Shown here in pieces: positions 25,996 to 35,263 of a stretch of 64,000 nt of DNA. The DNA comes from Okeanomitos corallinicola TIOX110 (lineage in GTDB: Bacteria; Cyanobacteriota; Cyanobacteriia; Cyanobacteriales; Nostocaceae): assembly GCF_038050375.1 (NCBI RefSeq), contig NZ_CP150886.1, forward strand, positions 558,001-622,000. Direction: 5' to 3'. Below the pieces are notes generated by a model. The model made no database searches. It was not told where the DNA came from and saw nothing but the letters and a program-made list of their open reading frames with translations. The number at the start of each line of letters is the position of its first letter. Positions within the stretch are counted from its first letter, which is position 1. The translations under genes were made by a program, and so were the position numbers.

Positions 25996-27060
25996 ATGAA
26001 TAATCAATTTATCCCTGTAATCTTGGCTGGTGGTAAAGGCGAGCGTTTTTGGCCTTTAAGCCGCCAAGACAGACCAAAACAGTTTTTATGCCTAGATGGT
26101 AGTTCTAGAAGTCTACTCCAATCAACTGCTGATAGACTGTTAACCCTTGGTGGGGGTTGGGATCACTTGTGGGTAATCACTTCTAGTCAAATCTCTGAAG
26201 GAGTACGAGAACAATTACCCGATCTGCCATCTGCAAATTTGCTGATCGAATTACAAGGAAGAGACACCGCAGCCGCTGTTGCTTGGGCAAGTTTGGAAAT
26301 TAAGAAGCGTTACGGGGAAGAAGCTGTAATTGGCTTTTTTCCCGCTGATCACTGGATTGCAGATCAAGAGGTATTTGCATATACATTGAGTGCGGCTACC
26401 CAGTTAGCCACTAGCACACAGGCAATTGTCACTTTGGGGATCAAGCCTACTTTTCCCTCAACTGGCTACGGTTACATTGAACAAGGTGAAAAGATTGGTA
26501 GCTTTAATAATCTGCCAGCTTATCATGTCAACCGCTTTACTGAAAAGCCTGACCGGGAAACAGCGGAAAACTTTTTATCAACGGGACGGTTTAGCTGGAA
26601 TAGTGGTATGTTTGTTTTTCGGGCGGGTGTTGTTCTGGAAGAACTACGTACCCATGCTCCAGAAATTATCACACCTTTAGAACAATCTGTCCCTGATATT
26701 TATCCCCAGTTACCTAAAAAAAGTATAGATTATGCGTTGATGGAAAAAACAAGCCTGGCTTATGTTTTACCGGTAGAATTTGGTTGGGATGATCTGGGTG
26801 ATTGGAATGCTATTGAACGTCTACTGAAAAAAGATGATCATCCTAATGTTGAATTAGCTACTCATGTGGGGTTAGATACTCAAGGGGCTATTGTTTACGC
26901 CTCTAATCCAGATGATGTAATTGTGACTATTGGTTTAGAGGATGTGGTAATTGTGCGCGATCGCAATGCTACCCTCATAGTTAAAAAGGATCGCACTCAG
27001 GAAATTAAGCAAGTTCTTAAAACCTTACAAAGTGACCCCCGATTTACGGATTTGCTGTAA
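25996..27060 (+). CDS. manC: mannose-1-phosphate guanylyltransferase
   Basis: This enzyme makes GDP-mannose from mannose-1-phosphate and GTP, feeding exopolysaccharide and glycan synthesis. The nucleotidyltransferase signature is ILAGGKGERFWPLSRQDRPKQF at residues 9-30. Other marks are FFPADHWI, TLGIKPTFPSTGYGYIE, FTEKPDRETAENFL, WNSGMFVF and FGWDDLGDW. The 354-residue protein is the short single-domain form without the C-terminal isomerase. An alternative is another sugar-1-phosphate guanylyltransferase of the same family, but the motif set fits mannose best. It pairs functionally with the nearby LCP ligase. Confidence 0.9.
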   Translation: MNNQFIPVILAGGKGERFWPLSRQDRPKQFLCLDGSSRSLLQSTADRLLTLGGGWDHLWVITSSQISEGVREQLPDLPSANLLIELQGRDTAAAVAWASLEIKKRYGEEAVIGFFPADHWIADQEVFAYTLSAATQLATSTQAIVTLGIKPTFPSTGYGYIEQGEKIGSFNNLPAYHVNRFTEKPDRETAENFLSTGRFSWNSGMFVFRAGVVLEELRTHAPEIITPLEQSVPDIYPQLPKKSIDYALMEKTSLAYVLPVEFGWDDLGDWNAIERLLKKDDHPNVELATHVGLDTQGAIVYASNPDDVIVTIGLEDVVIVRDRNATLIVKKDRTQEIKQVLKTLQSDPRFTDLL

Positions 27061-27306
27061 AATTTAGCACCCTTGGTAGAGACTTAATAGTCTTATTCTC
27101 AATTATATCTGGATAATTTATTCTAGTCTGTAATATTGAGCTTAATCAACACTTTTGGGTCTTCACCAAGGGGATCATGATGAAATTTATTTTTGGTTAA
27201 TAAAAACCCAGATTTCTTCATCAAAAACTTTTAATAAATCACTGAATGTGATCATTTTTCCCTAATTTTGAATAATATTGAATGTTGAATTTATTGGTTA
27301 TCAAAA

Positions 27307-28959
27307 ATGTTTTTAACTCACACTGTACCTAGACAACGGGAAATTATTGAGGTAGTCTTCCGCAATGGTTGGGATTATATGCGAGGTTTACTCACTGGTG
27401 GTAAAACTGATGAACCCCAGTTACCTACACCAGCGGTATTAAAAAATATTTTGGTGGATTTGGGGCCAGTTTATGTCAAGCTCGGTCAACTACTTTCTAC
27501 CCGTCCAGATTTATTGAGTGCCGCTTATATTGAAGAACTTTCATCTTTACAAGACGAAGTACCCGCAGTTCCTTGGTCGGAAATAGAAGTTATTATCCGC
27601 AAACAGTTAAAAAACCCACTAGAAGAAACTTTTCGGATGGTTAATCATCTTCCAGTGGCTGCGGGATCAATTGCCCAAACCCATCGGGCTATTTTAGCAG
27701 ATGGTCGGGAAGTTGCACTCAAAGTCCAAAGGCCAGGAATAGATATCACTATTGCCCAGGATATCGCCTTAATTCAAGGTATCGCTGATTTGGTAGCCAG
27801 AACTGATTTTGGGCAAACCTATGAAATTAAATCCGTTGCGGAAGAGTTTACGAAGGCTTTGGAAGCAGAGTTGGATTTTACACGGGAAGCTGGTTATACC
27901 GATCAACTGCGGCGGAATTTATCCCAAAGTCCTTGGTATGATCCTACACAAATTGTGGTCGCAGAAATTGATTGGAGTTTGACTACCCAAAAGTTACTGG
28001 TGATGGAATGGTTGGATGGTGTGCCTTTACTTGACGCAGATTTAAGTGTTGGTGATAGTGATACTGAACAAGATTTAATCAGTAAGCGTACAGCTATCAC
28101 TAGCTTGTTATTTAGGGCATTTTTTCAGCAATTATATATTGATGGTTTTTTTCATGCTGATCCCCATCCTGGTAATTTGTTCTATCTCGCAGATGGCCGG
28201 GTGGCTCTTTTAGATTGTGGGATGGTGGGGAGACTTGATCCCCGCACTCAGCAAATTTTAACGGAATTGTTATTAGCAATTGTAGATATAGATGCTCAAC
28301 GCTGCGCTCAGTTAACTTTACAACTTTCTGATTCTGCTCAACCTGTGATTTTGGCTCGGTTAGAAAATGATTATGACCGAATGTTGCGACAGTATTATAA
28401 TGCCAGTCTGACTGATATTAATTTCAGTCAAGTTATCTATGAGATTTTACAGGTAGCTCGCAATAATAAAATTCGCTTACCCAGTAATATGGGTCTTTAT
28501 GCGAAAACTTTGGCAAATTTAGAAGGGGTAGCCCGTAATTTTAATCCTAATATCAATTTATTTGATGAAATTAAACCTTTAATTACAGATTTATTCCGTC
28601 GTCAATTGTTGGGAGATGCTCCTGTGCGATCTCTCCTTCGTACAGCTTTAGATATTAAACGTCTCTCTTTACAATCTCCCCGTCAAATCGAACTCTTGTT
28701 AAATCGGGTTACTTCAGAAACTCTACAATGGAACTTATCATTAAAAGGATTAGACGGTTTACGTCGAACTATGGATGATGCTGCTAACCGTCTTTCTTTT
28801 AGTATTCTGGTCGGGTCTTTAATTATGGGCGCAGCCATGATTTCTAGTCAAGCCCAAACATCTCAATTATCTTTTGTAAGTAGTATTTTATTTGCTGCTG
28901 CTAGTTTATTAGGGTTATGGTTAATAATTAGCATTTTGCGATCAGGACGTTTAAAATAG
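27307..28959 (+). CDS. ABC1/UbiB atypical kinase-like protein
   Basis: This is a 550-residue AarF/ABC1/UbiB family protein. The KxGQ motif (YVKLGQLLSTRPDLLS, about residues 56-71) and the Ala-rich loop region (VAAGSIAQTHRA) are family hallmarks, followed by the VALKVQRPGID lysine, the DGFFHADPHPGNLFY catalytic loop and the LLDCGMVG metal site. Two C-terminal helices may anchor it in the membrane (FSILVGSLIMGAAMIS and SILFAAASLLGLWLIISIL). In cyanobacteria and plastids such proteins influence quinone or tocopherol metabolism; the exact target here is unknown. The gene is monocistronic. Confidence 0.92.
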   Translation: MFLTHTVPRQREIIEVVFRNGWDYMRGLLTGGKTDEPQLPTPAVLKNILVDLGPVYVKLGQLLSTRPDLLSAAYIEELSSLQDEVPAVPWSEIEVIIRKQLKNPLEETFRMVNHLPVAAGSIAQTHRAILADGREVALKVQRPGIDITIAQDIALIQGIADLVARTDFGQTYEIKSVAEEFTKALEAELDFTREAGYTDQLRRNLSQSPWYDPTQIVVAEIDWSLTTQKLLVMEWLDGVPLLDADLSVGDSDTEQDLISKRTAITSLLFRAFFQQLYIDGFFHADPHPGNLFYLADGRVALLDCGMVGRLDPRTQQILTELLLAIVDIDAQRCAQLTLQLSDSAQPVILARLENDYDRMLRQYYNASLTDINFSQVIYEILQVARNNKIRLPSNMGLYAKTLANLEGVARNFNPNINLFDEIKPLITDLFRRQLLGDAPVRSLLRTALDIKRLSLQSPRQIELLLNRVTSETLQWNLSLKGLDGLRRTMDDAANRLSFSILVGSLIMGAAMISSQAQTSQLSFVSSILFAAASLLGLWLIISILRSGRLK

Positions 28960-29092
28960 TCGAAGCGACTCAAATTAGCGGAGTATTGTTAGCTTCATAA
29001 GTGTTAATCTTTGTATCTAATTGATAATGATATTTTATCAGTATACAAAGCATATCCATGTAATATTCTGATTCTTGAATTATTTCTTTTTT

Positions 29093-30076
29093 ATGTCAAT
29101 GATCATAGCAGAAAACCTCAGTAAATCCTATCCAGTAGCTATTAAACAACCTGGATTAAAAGGAACTATCAACCACTTTTTTAACCGTAAATATCTTAAT
29201 ATTAACGCTGTTAAAAATATATCTTTTACCATTCAAGCAGGAGAAGTAGTCGGTTTTTTAGGTCCTAATGGTGCGGGAAAAACCACAACTCTAAAAATGC
29301 TCACTGGTTTAATTCATCCCTCCAGTGGAAAAGTCAATGTCGCTGGTTTTATTCCCTTTCGTCGTCAAGAATCATTCTTACAAAACATCACCCTAGTCAT
29401 GGGACAAAAACAGCAATTAATCTGGGATTTACCAGCACTTGATTCTTTGAAAATTAATGCCGCAGTTTACAATATTTCTGATCAAGAATTTCATCGTCGT
29501 CTTGGTGAATTAACAGAAATGCTATCTTTGGAAGGTAAACTTACTCAACCTGTCAGAAAACTTTCATTAGGGGAAAGAATGAAAGCTGAATTATTAGCAG
29601 CACTTTTACATCGTCCCCAAGTTTTATTTTTAGATGAACCAACTTTAGGATTAGATGTAAATGCTCAAGTCGGAGTACGGGATTTTTTAAGAGAGTACAA
29701 CAAACTATATCAAGCCACAGTATTATTAACTAGCCACTACATGGCAGATATTACAGCTTTATGTGAAAGGGTATTGTTAATTCACCAAGGAGAATTAATG
29801 TATGATGGTAATTTAGATGAATTATTAGAAAGCTTTGCACCTTACAGAGAAATTAACATCGAATTATCCCAACCTTTACCAGCAGAAAAACTCATGTCCT
29901 ATGGAGACATTCAACTCTTAGAAGGTCGCACCGTTAAATTTATCGTGCAAAGAGACGCACTTACCAGCACAGTATCACAAATTTTAGCTAATTTAGAAGT
30001 CATAGATTTAACAGTCACTGAACCATCTGTAGAAGAAGTGATTGGTAGAGTTTTTCAATCTGGTGTTGTTGAATAG
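29093..30076 (+). CDS. ABC-2 type exporter, ATP-binding subunit
   Basis: This cytoplasmic ATPase has Walker A GPNGAGKTT, the Q-loop region LVMGQKQQLIWDL, the signature LSLGERMKAELLAALLHRP, Walker B VLFLDEPTLGLD and the switch His in LLTSHYMAD. The ATG at 29093 (MSMIIAENLSKSYP) is preferred over an upstream ATG that adds a Phe-rich lead. The C-terminal ~80 residues form the small regulatory domain of this ABC subgroup. It is followed 91 bases later by its permease. The substrate is unknown. Confidence 0.9.
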   Translation: MSMIIAENLSKSYPVAIKQPGLKGTINHFFNRKYLNINAVKNISFTIQAGEVVGFLGPNGAGKTTTLKMLTGLIHPSSGKVNVAGFIPFRRQESFLQNITLVMGQKQQLIWDLPALDSLKINAAVYNISDQEFHRRLGELTEMLSLEGKLTQPVRKLSLGERMKAELLAALLHRPQVLFLDEPTLGLDVNAQVGVRDFLREYNKLYQATVLLTSHYMADITALCERVLLIHQGELMYDGNLDELLESFAPYREINIELSQPLPAEKLMSYGDIQLLEGRTVKFIVQRDALTSTVSQILANLEVIDLTVTEPSVEEVIGRVFQSGVVE

Positions 30077-30167
30077 GTGACAGGTGCTACGCCACAGTGA
30101 CAGTATGATGAGGAATAGATAATAGTAAACTTAACATAAAATTCACCAGAAAATATTGATATCTACC

Positions 30168-30956
30168 ATGAAAAACTTTACTAAAAAAATCCTTACTTTA
30201 TTAACAGTATATTATGCCTATATGCTGGAATATCGCTCCGAACTGGTGTTATGGATTTTATCTGGAACTTTACCAATAATACTTATGGGAGTTTGGATAC
30301 AAGCAGCAGAAGGAGGCAACTTTGGCTTAACATCACTGGAATTTGCCAGATACTTTTTCGCTGTTTTTCTCACCAGACAATTAACAGTTGTTTGGGTAAT
30401 TTTTGATTTTGAAAGAGAAGTAGTAGAAGGTAAACTTTCACCCCGGTTATTACAACCAATTGACCCTGGTTTTTATCATCTAGCTACTCACGTTTCTGAA
30501 AGATTTGCACGAATGCCACTGGTATTTTTAATAATAGGTTTATTTTTCTTATTATATCCCCAAGCTTTTTGGATACCAAGTTTACCTAATATATTATTAT
30601 TTACCTTAGCTGCGGTACTTGCTTTCACGCTGAGATTTATAATTCAATATACATTTGCTATGTTTACTTTTTGGACGGAAAGGGCTACAGCTTTAGAAAA
30701 TTTTTGGTTTTTATTTTTTCTATTTTTCTCTGGTTTAATTGCACCTTTAGAAGTTTTTCCAGAAAATGTTAGAAACGTAGTTATGTTTACACCATTCCCT
30801 TACATGATTAATTTTCCTGCTAATATTTTAGTAGGAATACCTGTAGATTTAACCAGGGGATTTTTATCAATGTTAGGGTGGATACTCATATTTTTAGGAC
30901 TAAATCGCTTGTTATGGCGTGCAGGTTTAAAGCGATATTCAGGCATGGGAGCATGA
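30168..30956 (+). CDS. ABC-2 family permease (DUF990-like)
   Basis: This 262-residue permease has six hydrophobic helices and the ABC-2 pattern: YYAYMLEYRSELVLWILSG at the N-terminus, then VVWVIFDFEREVVEGKLSPRLLQPIDP and the C-terminal FFSGLIAPLEVFPE and FPYMINFPANILVG. The ATG at 30168 is used instead of an upstream TTG. It forms a unit with the preceding ATPase. Many operons of this subgroup carry two permease genes; here only one is present before the convergent radC gene, so it either homodimerises or the second lies elsewhere (inference). Confidence 0.85.
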   Translation: MKNFTKKILTLLTVYYAYMLEYRSELVLWILSGTLPIILMGVWIQAAEGGNFGLTSLEFARYFFAVFLTRQLTVVWVIFDFEREVVEGKLSPRLLQPIDPGFYHLATHVSERFARMPLVFLIIGLFFLLYPQAFWIPSLPNILLFTLAAVLAFTLRFIIQYTFAMFTFWTERATALENFWFLFFLFFSGLIAPLEVFPENVRNVVMFTPFPYMINFPANILVGIPVDLTRGFLSMLGWILIFLGLNRLLWRAGLKRYSGMGA

Positions 30957-30969
30957 ATATAATTTGTAA

Positions 30970-31701
30970 TCAATCTTCCTGGGGGCAATCATCCCAAAGA
31001 GTGGTAATTTCTCGTAAACTCTGATGAGTGCCATTACCTAAAATTAAATGATCCAACAAGGGAATATTTAAAACTAGCGCCCCTGATAATAATTGTTTTG
31101 TTAATTCTATATCTGCCTCACTGGGTTCTAAATTGCCAGAAGGATGGTTATGGGCAATTATCATCCTGGTTGCACCATGTCGAATTACTTCCCGAAAAAT
31201 ATCACGGGGGGAAGCTAAGGTTTCTGTGGCAGTGCCAATGGTAATTACTTTTGTCCCCAAAAACCGATTTTTCACATCTAATAGTACCACTGCAAAACGT
31301 TCCTGACTTTGCCACATTAAGTCTTGACTCAGGGTAGCGGCGGCGGCTAGAGGACTATCAATGACTGTACCATCGGCAGGACGGGATAAAAAAACTCGTT
31401 TACCTAATTCTATCGCTGCCAGAATTGTCGTAGCTTTTGCAGATCCCACACCATGAATTTCCATTAATTCAGCAGGTGTTACTTCCCGCAAAGCACCTAA
31501 AGGATCACGTTGATTTTTTCCTAATTCCTGTAAGATATGTTGTCCTAAACCCACGGCGGAAAGTTTACCTGGGCCTTGTCCAGTTCCCAACAAAATAGCA
31601 ATTAATTCCGCAGTAGCTAATATTTTTGCGCCATGAGTCATTAATCTTTCACGGGGACGCTCATTTTCAGGTAGATCGGCAATTCTAAGGCAGTATGTCA
31701 T
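30970..31701 (-). CDS. radC: RadC / JAB-domain DNA repair-like protein
   Basis: RadC proteins have an N-terminal helix-hairpin-helix ([27 protein letters not shown]) and a C-terminal JAB/MPN metalloprotease-like domain with the motif [17 protein letters not shown], the H-x-H-x7-S-x2-D zinc site. The family's biochemical role is unsettled despite the name. The start at 31701 ([20 protein letters not shown]) is the common N-terminus; a Met six codons earlier is unlikely. It is convergent with the ABC permease, with 13 bases between stop codons. Confidence 0.93.
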   Translation of the reverse strand: MTYCLRIADLPENERPRERLMTHGAKILATAELIAILLGTGQGPGKLSAVGLGQHILQELGKNQRDPLGALREVTPAELMEIHGVGSAKATTILAAIELGKRVFLSRPADGTVIDSPLAAAATLSQDLMWQSQERFAVVLLDVKNRFLGTKVITIGTATETLASPRDIFREVIRHGATRMIIAHNHPSGNLEPSEADIELTKQLLSGALVLNIPLLDHLILGNGTHQSLREITTLWDDCPQED

Positions 31702-31844
31702 ATAACAACAAAGGGACAATGCACCAAAGATGGAACTATTCTTATTTATCCCTTTTTACAGCCGTAAATTATATTTAGTGACAAAAATATTTATTAAGTA
31801 GTCAGGAGTCAGAATAAATATCACCAATCCCCAATGCCCAATAA

Positions 31845-33902
31845 CTAATTTACAGCTTCTTGGTAAATGATTTCTTGAAACTGAATAATATCTTTCTGTG
31901 GGTCAGCGATACTGACTTTCACTGATACTTGTTCACCTAAGCACACAGTACGTCTAAACATCATTGGTAACTGCAAACCTAAGTCTTCTAACAGAATTAA
32001 TGCCAAGTTACTATCTTCCCGCAACCACATCAAAACTGTAATTTGCCATACTTGTTCAGGATGACGACGCAAATATTCCAAAGCATAATATCTGTTAGTC
32101 TGTCGTTCTACCATTGTTAGTTCTTGGGTAGTAGTGGTGACTGTCATCATCACTTCTTTTAGTTCTTCAGCAGAAAAGGGCAAGTTTTCTCCCCGCAAAT
32201 GTGCTTTAAGTTGGAAGTGGGTGAGTAGGTCGCTGTAACGACGAATAGGGGAAGTTGCCTGGGTATATGTATCTAATCCTAATCCAGCATGACGCACTGG
32301 GTTAATGCTCATTTCACTTTTGGGCATACACCGACGCATGGCACAAAAACGCACAAAGCCAGCTGGAAGTTGTAATAATTCTTCTTCTGGGGGTAGTTCT
32401 GGTTGGGGTTGACCACGGAAGGGTAAAGGAATGTTATGGGTTTGTCCATAACGTGCTGCTACTTCCCCTGCTAAAATCATCATTTCTGCTACTAATTGCC
32501 GAGATGGAGAATCATCTAAAATATCAATGCTGATATCATCATCTTTGACTTTGATCATCGCCTCTGGCATATTGATACTGATCGCGCCTTGGTTATACCG
32601 CCAAGTTTTCCTTTTTTGAGCTAAATTAGCGATCGCGGCAATTTCTGGTTCTGCTTCTACTCCTAATTCCAGCATCTCATCTACATCTTCATAGGTGAGG
32701 CGATAGGTAGGTTTGATCAAACTAGGATGTATTCTATATTCTTCTACACCACCGTTTTCATCTAACACAACCCCAAAACTAAGGGCGCAACAAATTCTTC
32801 CCTGTACCAAACTCATTGGCCCTGTGGCCAAAACCTCTGGGAACATGGGGATCATTCCCGTAGGCAAGTAAACTGTACTACCCCGTTTTCTGGCTTCTAG
32901 GTCTAATTCATCTTCTGGTATTAACCAGCGGGTAGGATCAGCAATGTGTACCCACAGTTGTTCTCTACCATCTGGTAATGTTTCCCAGCTTAAACCATCA
33001 TCTATTTCGGTGGTACTTTCGTCATCAACTGTATATACCTTGAGATGGGTAAGATCAACACGGTTGGTGTCTAAGTCTGCTGGGGGAGAATCTAAATTTT
33101 CTTGCGCCACTTCTAATACCTGATTGGGGAACTGAACGGGAATCGCAGAACGACGCAGGAATAGGTTTTCATGAGGACTCCACCAACTCAGGTCGATCAA
33201 AAGTTGTAATGCTGTCTGGGGTGTTGCTGAACGTCCCAGCATATTCATGGTTTCTAATACTGGGGCTGGCGGTGGATAAGTACGAACTAAAACATCAGCA
33301 TTTATTCCCATTCTGATGATATCTGCCACTAGAGTTGCATATTTTTCTAGTGCTTCCAAACGCTGACGATCGTGACGTTGCCATTCTACGGTGTCGCCAT
33401 TAAGTGCCTGTTCTACACGGGCTAAAAATTCCTGCTGTCCTTTGGCTTTTTGGGCTTCTACTTCAATTTGATGTTTACGTTCTGCTACTTGTGCTGCACT
33501 GCGGGGTTCATAAGCATCCCCTTTTTGTTTGAAATAAAGTTTGTCTTCTGATAACAAGCAATGAGCAGCATAGCAATGTTGTGGTTCTGATTCTGAAAAC
33601 AACAAGTTTGCCATTTGGCGGGAAGTTGCATTTTCCCCATCTTCCACTAATAGTTCCCAAGCCACTTCCAAGCTTGATGGATCTAGATATGGTTGGACTT
33701 CCTTTAAAAAGTTGGGAATATCACCTGGTTTGTAGGTTGTTCCGTTGCTATTAACTGTGTAAGTTATTTGTCTAGGTGCGAGGCTGTGAGACTGTCCTCT
33801 TGCGTCTATTACAAACCAACGGGTTTTACCGTCTGGACGATCTACCACTCCCAGACGACTGTCACCTTGAACTTTGAATTCAACTAGCGTACCCTTCTCC
33901 AC
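31845..33902 (-). CDS. RNB-domain exoribonuclease (RNase II/R family)
   Basis: This 685-residue enzyme degrades RNA 3' to 5' in the cytoplasm. An N-terminal OB-like region (GTLVEFKVQGDSRLGVVDRPDGK) and a cyanobacterial-specific middle lead to the RNB catalytic core: VYTVDDESTTEIDDGLSWE (residues 289-307), RKRGSTVYLPTGMIPMFPE and RHAGLGLDTYTQATSPIRRYSDL. A C-terminal S1-like segment (VKVSIADPQKDIIQFQEIIYQ) ends it. One of the four usual metal-site Asp residues reads Glu299. The protein belongs to the cyanobacterial/plastid branch, so rnb versus rnr naming is not decided here. Confidence 0.92.
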   Translation of the reverse strand: MEKGTLVEFKVQGDSRLGVVDRPDGKTRWFVIDARGQSHSLAPRQITYTVNSNGTTYKPGDIPNFLKEVQPYLDPSSLEVAWELLVEDGENATSRQMANLLFSESEPQHCYAAHCLLSEDKLYFKQKGDAYEPRSAAQVAERKHQIEVEAQKAKGQQEFLARVEQALNGDTVEWQRHDRQRLEALEKYATLVADIIRMGINADVLVRTYPPPAPVLETMNMLGRSATPQTALQLLIDLSWWSPHENLFLRRSAIPVQFPNQVLEVAQENLDSPPADLDTNRVDLTHLKVYTVDDESTTEIDDGLSWETLPDGREQLWVHIADPTRWLIPEDELDLEARKRGSTVYLPTGMIPMFPEVLATGPMSLVQGRICCALSFGVVLDENGGVEEYRIHPSLIKPTYRLTYEDVDEMLELGVEAEPEIAAIANLAQKRKTWRYNQGAISINMPEAMIKVKDDDISIDILDDSPSRQLVAEMMILAGEVAARYGQTHNIPLPFRGQPQPELPPEEELLQLPAGFVRFCAMRRCMPKSEMSINPVRHAGLGLDTYTQATSPIRRYSDLLTHFQLKAHLRGENLPFSAEELKEVMMTVTTTTQELTMVERQTNRYYALEYLRRHPEQVWQITVLMWLREDSNLALILLEDLGLQLPMMFRRTVCLGEQVSVKVSIADPQKDIIQFQEIIYQEAVN

Positions 33903-34218
33903 AACTCTTATACTTTTTAGTAATTTTAGATTTTAGATTAAATAACCAGTAACTTCAGTTGCTAGTTATTAATTTAGGTTGGGTATTGATAATTTGGTGA
34001 TTGGCAAATTGATTACCTACTGCCTGACTCCCTATTACCTCTAACCCAAATCCAAGAATTTTAAATCTTGAATAATTTTAAATCTCGAAAGTCATTATAC
34101 ACTTCCTTGTCACTGCTGAAATTTTAGATTTTGGACTAAAAGTAAACGTTTAATTTTTACCAACGTTACTTTTGTTGGATGTTTATCTAAAATCCAAAAT
34201 CCAAAATCCAAAATTTTA
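33903..34218. other. non-coding gap with AAAATCC heptamer repeats
   Basis: This 316-bp AT-rich gap between rpsR (3' end) and the RNB gene (5' end), both on the minus strand, contains three perfect AAAATCC units (34189-34209) plus a partial one. The inverse order of the same bases (ATTTTAGATTTTGGA) occurs at about 34121-34135, so the transcript could fold here and terminate the rpmG-rpsR message. CAACGTTACTTTTGTTGGA (34161-34179) is a second small hairpin. Confidence 0.5.
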
Positions 34219-34434
34219 CTAGGCTTCTGCGTTTATGAATGGCAATAAAGCGACAATGCGAGCGCGTTTAATTGCTGATGTTAATTGGCGTTGTTGCTGG
34301 CAAGTTAATCCAGTAATACGTCTGGGTAGGATCTTACCACGCTCTGTGATAAATTTACGTAGTAAATCAACATCTTTATAATCAATTGGTTCTCCTGGCT
34401 TAATAGGCGACAGGCGACGACGATAGTAGCTCAT
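34219..34434 (-). CDS. rpsR: 30S ribosomal protein S18
   Basis: This 71-residue S18 has the family core [50 protein letters not shown]. It binds S6 and 16S rRNA on the 30S platform. It lies 2 bases after rpmG on the same strand, the usual rpmG-rpsR pairing of cyanobacteria and plastids, so both are surely cotranscribed. Confidence 0.97.
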   Translation of the reverse strand: MSYYRRRLSPIKPGEPIDYKDVDLLRKFITERGKILPRRITGLTCQQQRQLTSAIKRARIVALLPFINAEA

Positions 34435-34436
34435 CT

Positions 34437-34631
34437 TTACTTGATTTCCTTGTGAACAGTGTGTTTGTTACAGTGGCGACAGAACTTTTTCAGTTCTAAA
34501 CGGGCGGTGGTGTTCCGGCGGTTCTTGGTGCTGGTATAGCGGGAAACGCCTGGAGAACGTTTGTCTGGGTTGGTTCGACACTCGGTGCATTCTAGTGTCA
34601 CTATTAGGCGGGCACCTTTACTCTTAGCCAT
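34437..34631 (-). CDS. rpmG: 50S ribosomal protein L33
   Basis: This 64-residue L33 begins [19 protein letters not shown] and ends [15 protein letters not shown]. The two CxxC pairs form the zinc-ribbon (C+) version, so the protein should bind zinc. It is the first gene of the rpmG-rpsR operon and sits 44 bases downstream of the RDD gene on the same strand. Confidence 0.97.
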   Translation of the reverse strand: MAKSKGARLIVTLECTECRTNPDKRSPGVSRYTSTKNRRNTTARLELKKFCRHCNKHTVHKEIK

Positions 34632-34675
34632 AATTTTACAAACAGTAAAGCCGGGAGAGAATTTAACACAAATGA

Positions 34676-35233
34676 CTATCTTCTCACATTTCGCTGCACT
34701 TTTTCAACTAACCGCTGAATTTTTAAATCTAGGGAGTAGCCGCGCTGGGAAGAAACGATGATAGTCCTAGCATAACGATCATGGAAGGCCTGTCGCATTT
34801 TAGCATTTGACAAGGCTGCACCACAGTCAATTACTAGGGGTAGTAAGAACAGTATGGCTGTAGGATTAGCAATGATGTTGCTCAAACCTATGGATGCTAA
34901 CAGGGTATTAAAGCAAATAATTCCTTCTCGTTGCAACAATGCTGAAAGTTGAGGAATTCTGCTGACTATCTGCCCATTTTCTATTGCTAACACTTTTAAG
35001 TCAACTGCCCAACGACCTAAACTTTGACCTTGGTTGTTAACAACAATTACAACACGTAAAATCAACCAAGCTAGTATAAAAACAAATATTTGGACGAATT
35101 GAATACCGATTTTACTACTTCCCAGTAGGGAGCTAACTAGCCATATACCAAGAAAATCTATACCTAGTGCTATACAGCGACGGGTAATTGTCCCTTTGGG
35201 ATAGTGTTTTTGGGGTGTTTTAATTATACTCAT
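34676..35233 (-). CDS. RDD family membrane protein
   Basis: This 185-residue protein has the RDD signature near the N-terminus ([22 protein letters not shown]), a second helix ([36 protein letters not shown]) and a third hydrophobic region ([17 protein letters not shown]). The tail is basic. RDD proteins are small membrane proteins, some of them ion transporters; the role here is unknown. The gene is divergent from moeA, with only 30 bases between the start codons, so the two promoters overlap. Confidence 0.85.
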   Translation of the reverse strand: MSIIKTPQKHYPKGTITRRCIALGIDFLGIWLVSSLLGSSKIGIQFVQIFVFILAWLILRVVIVVNNQGQSLGRWAVDLKVLAIENGQIVSRIPQLSALLQREGIICFNTLLASIGLSNIIANPTAILFLLPLVIDCGAALSNAKMRQAFHDRYARTIIVSSQRGYSLDLKIQRLVEKVQRNVRR

Positions 35234-35263
35234 TTAAAGTATACAAAACTATCATCATTAATT

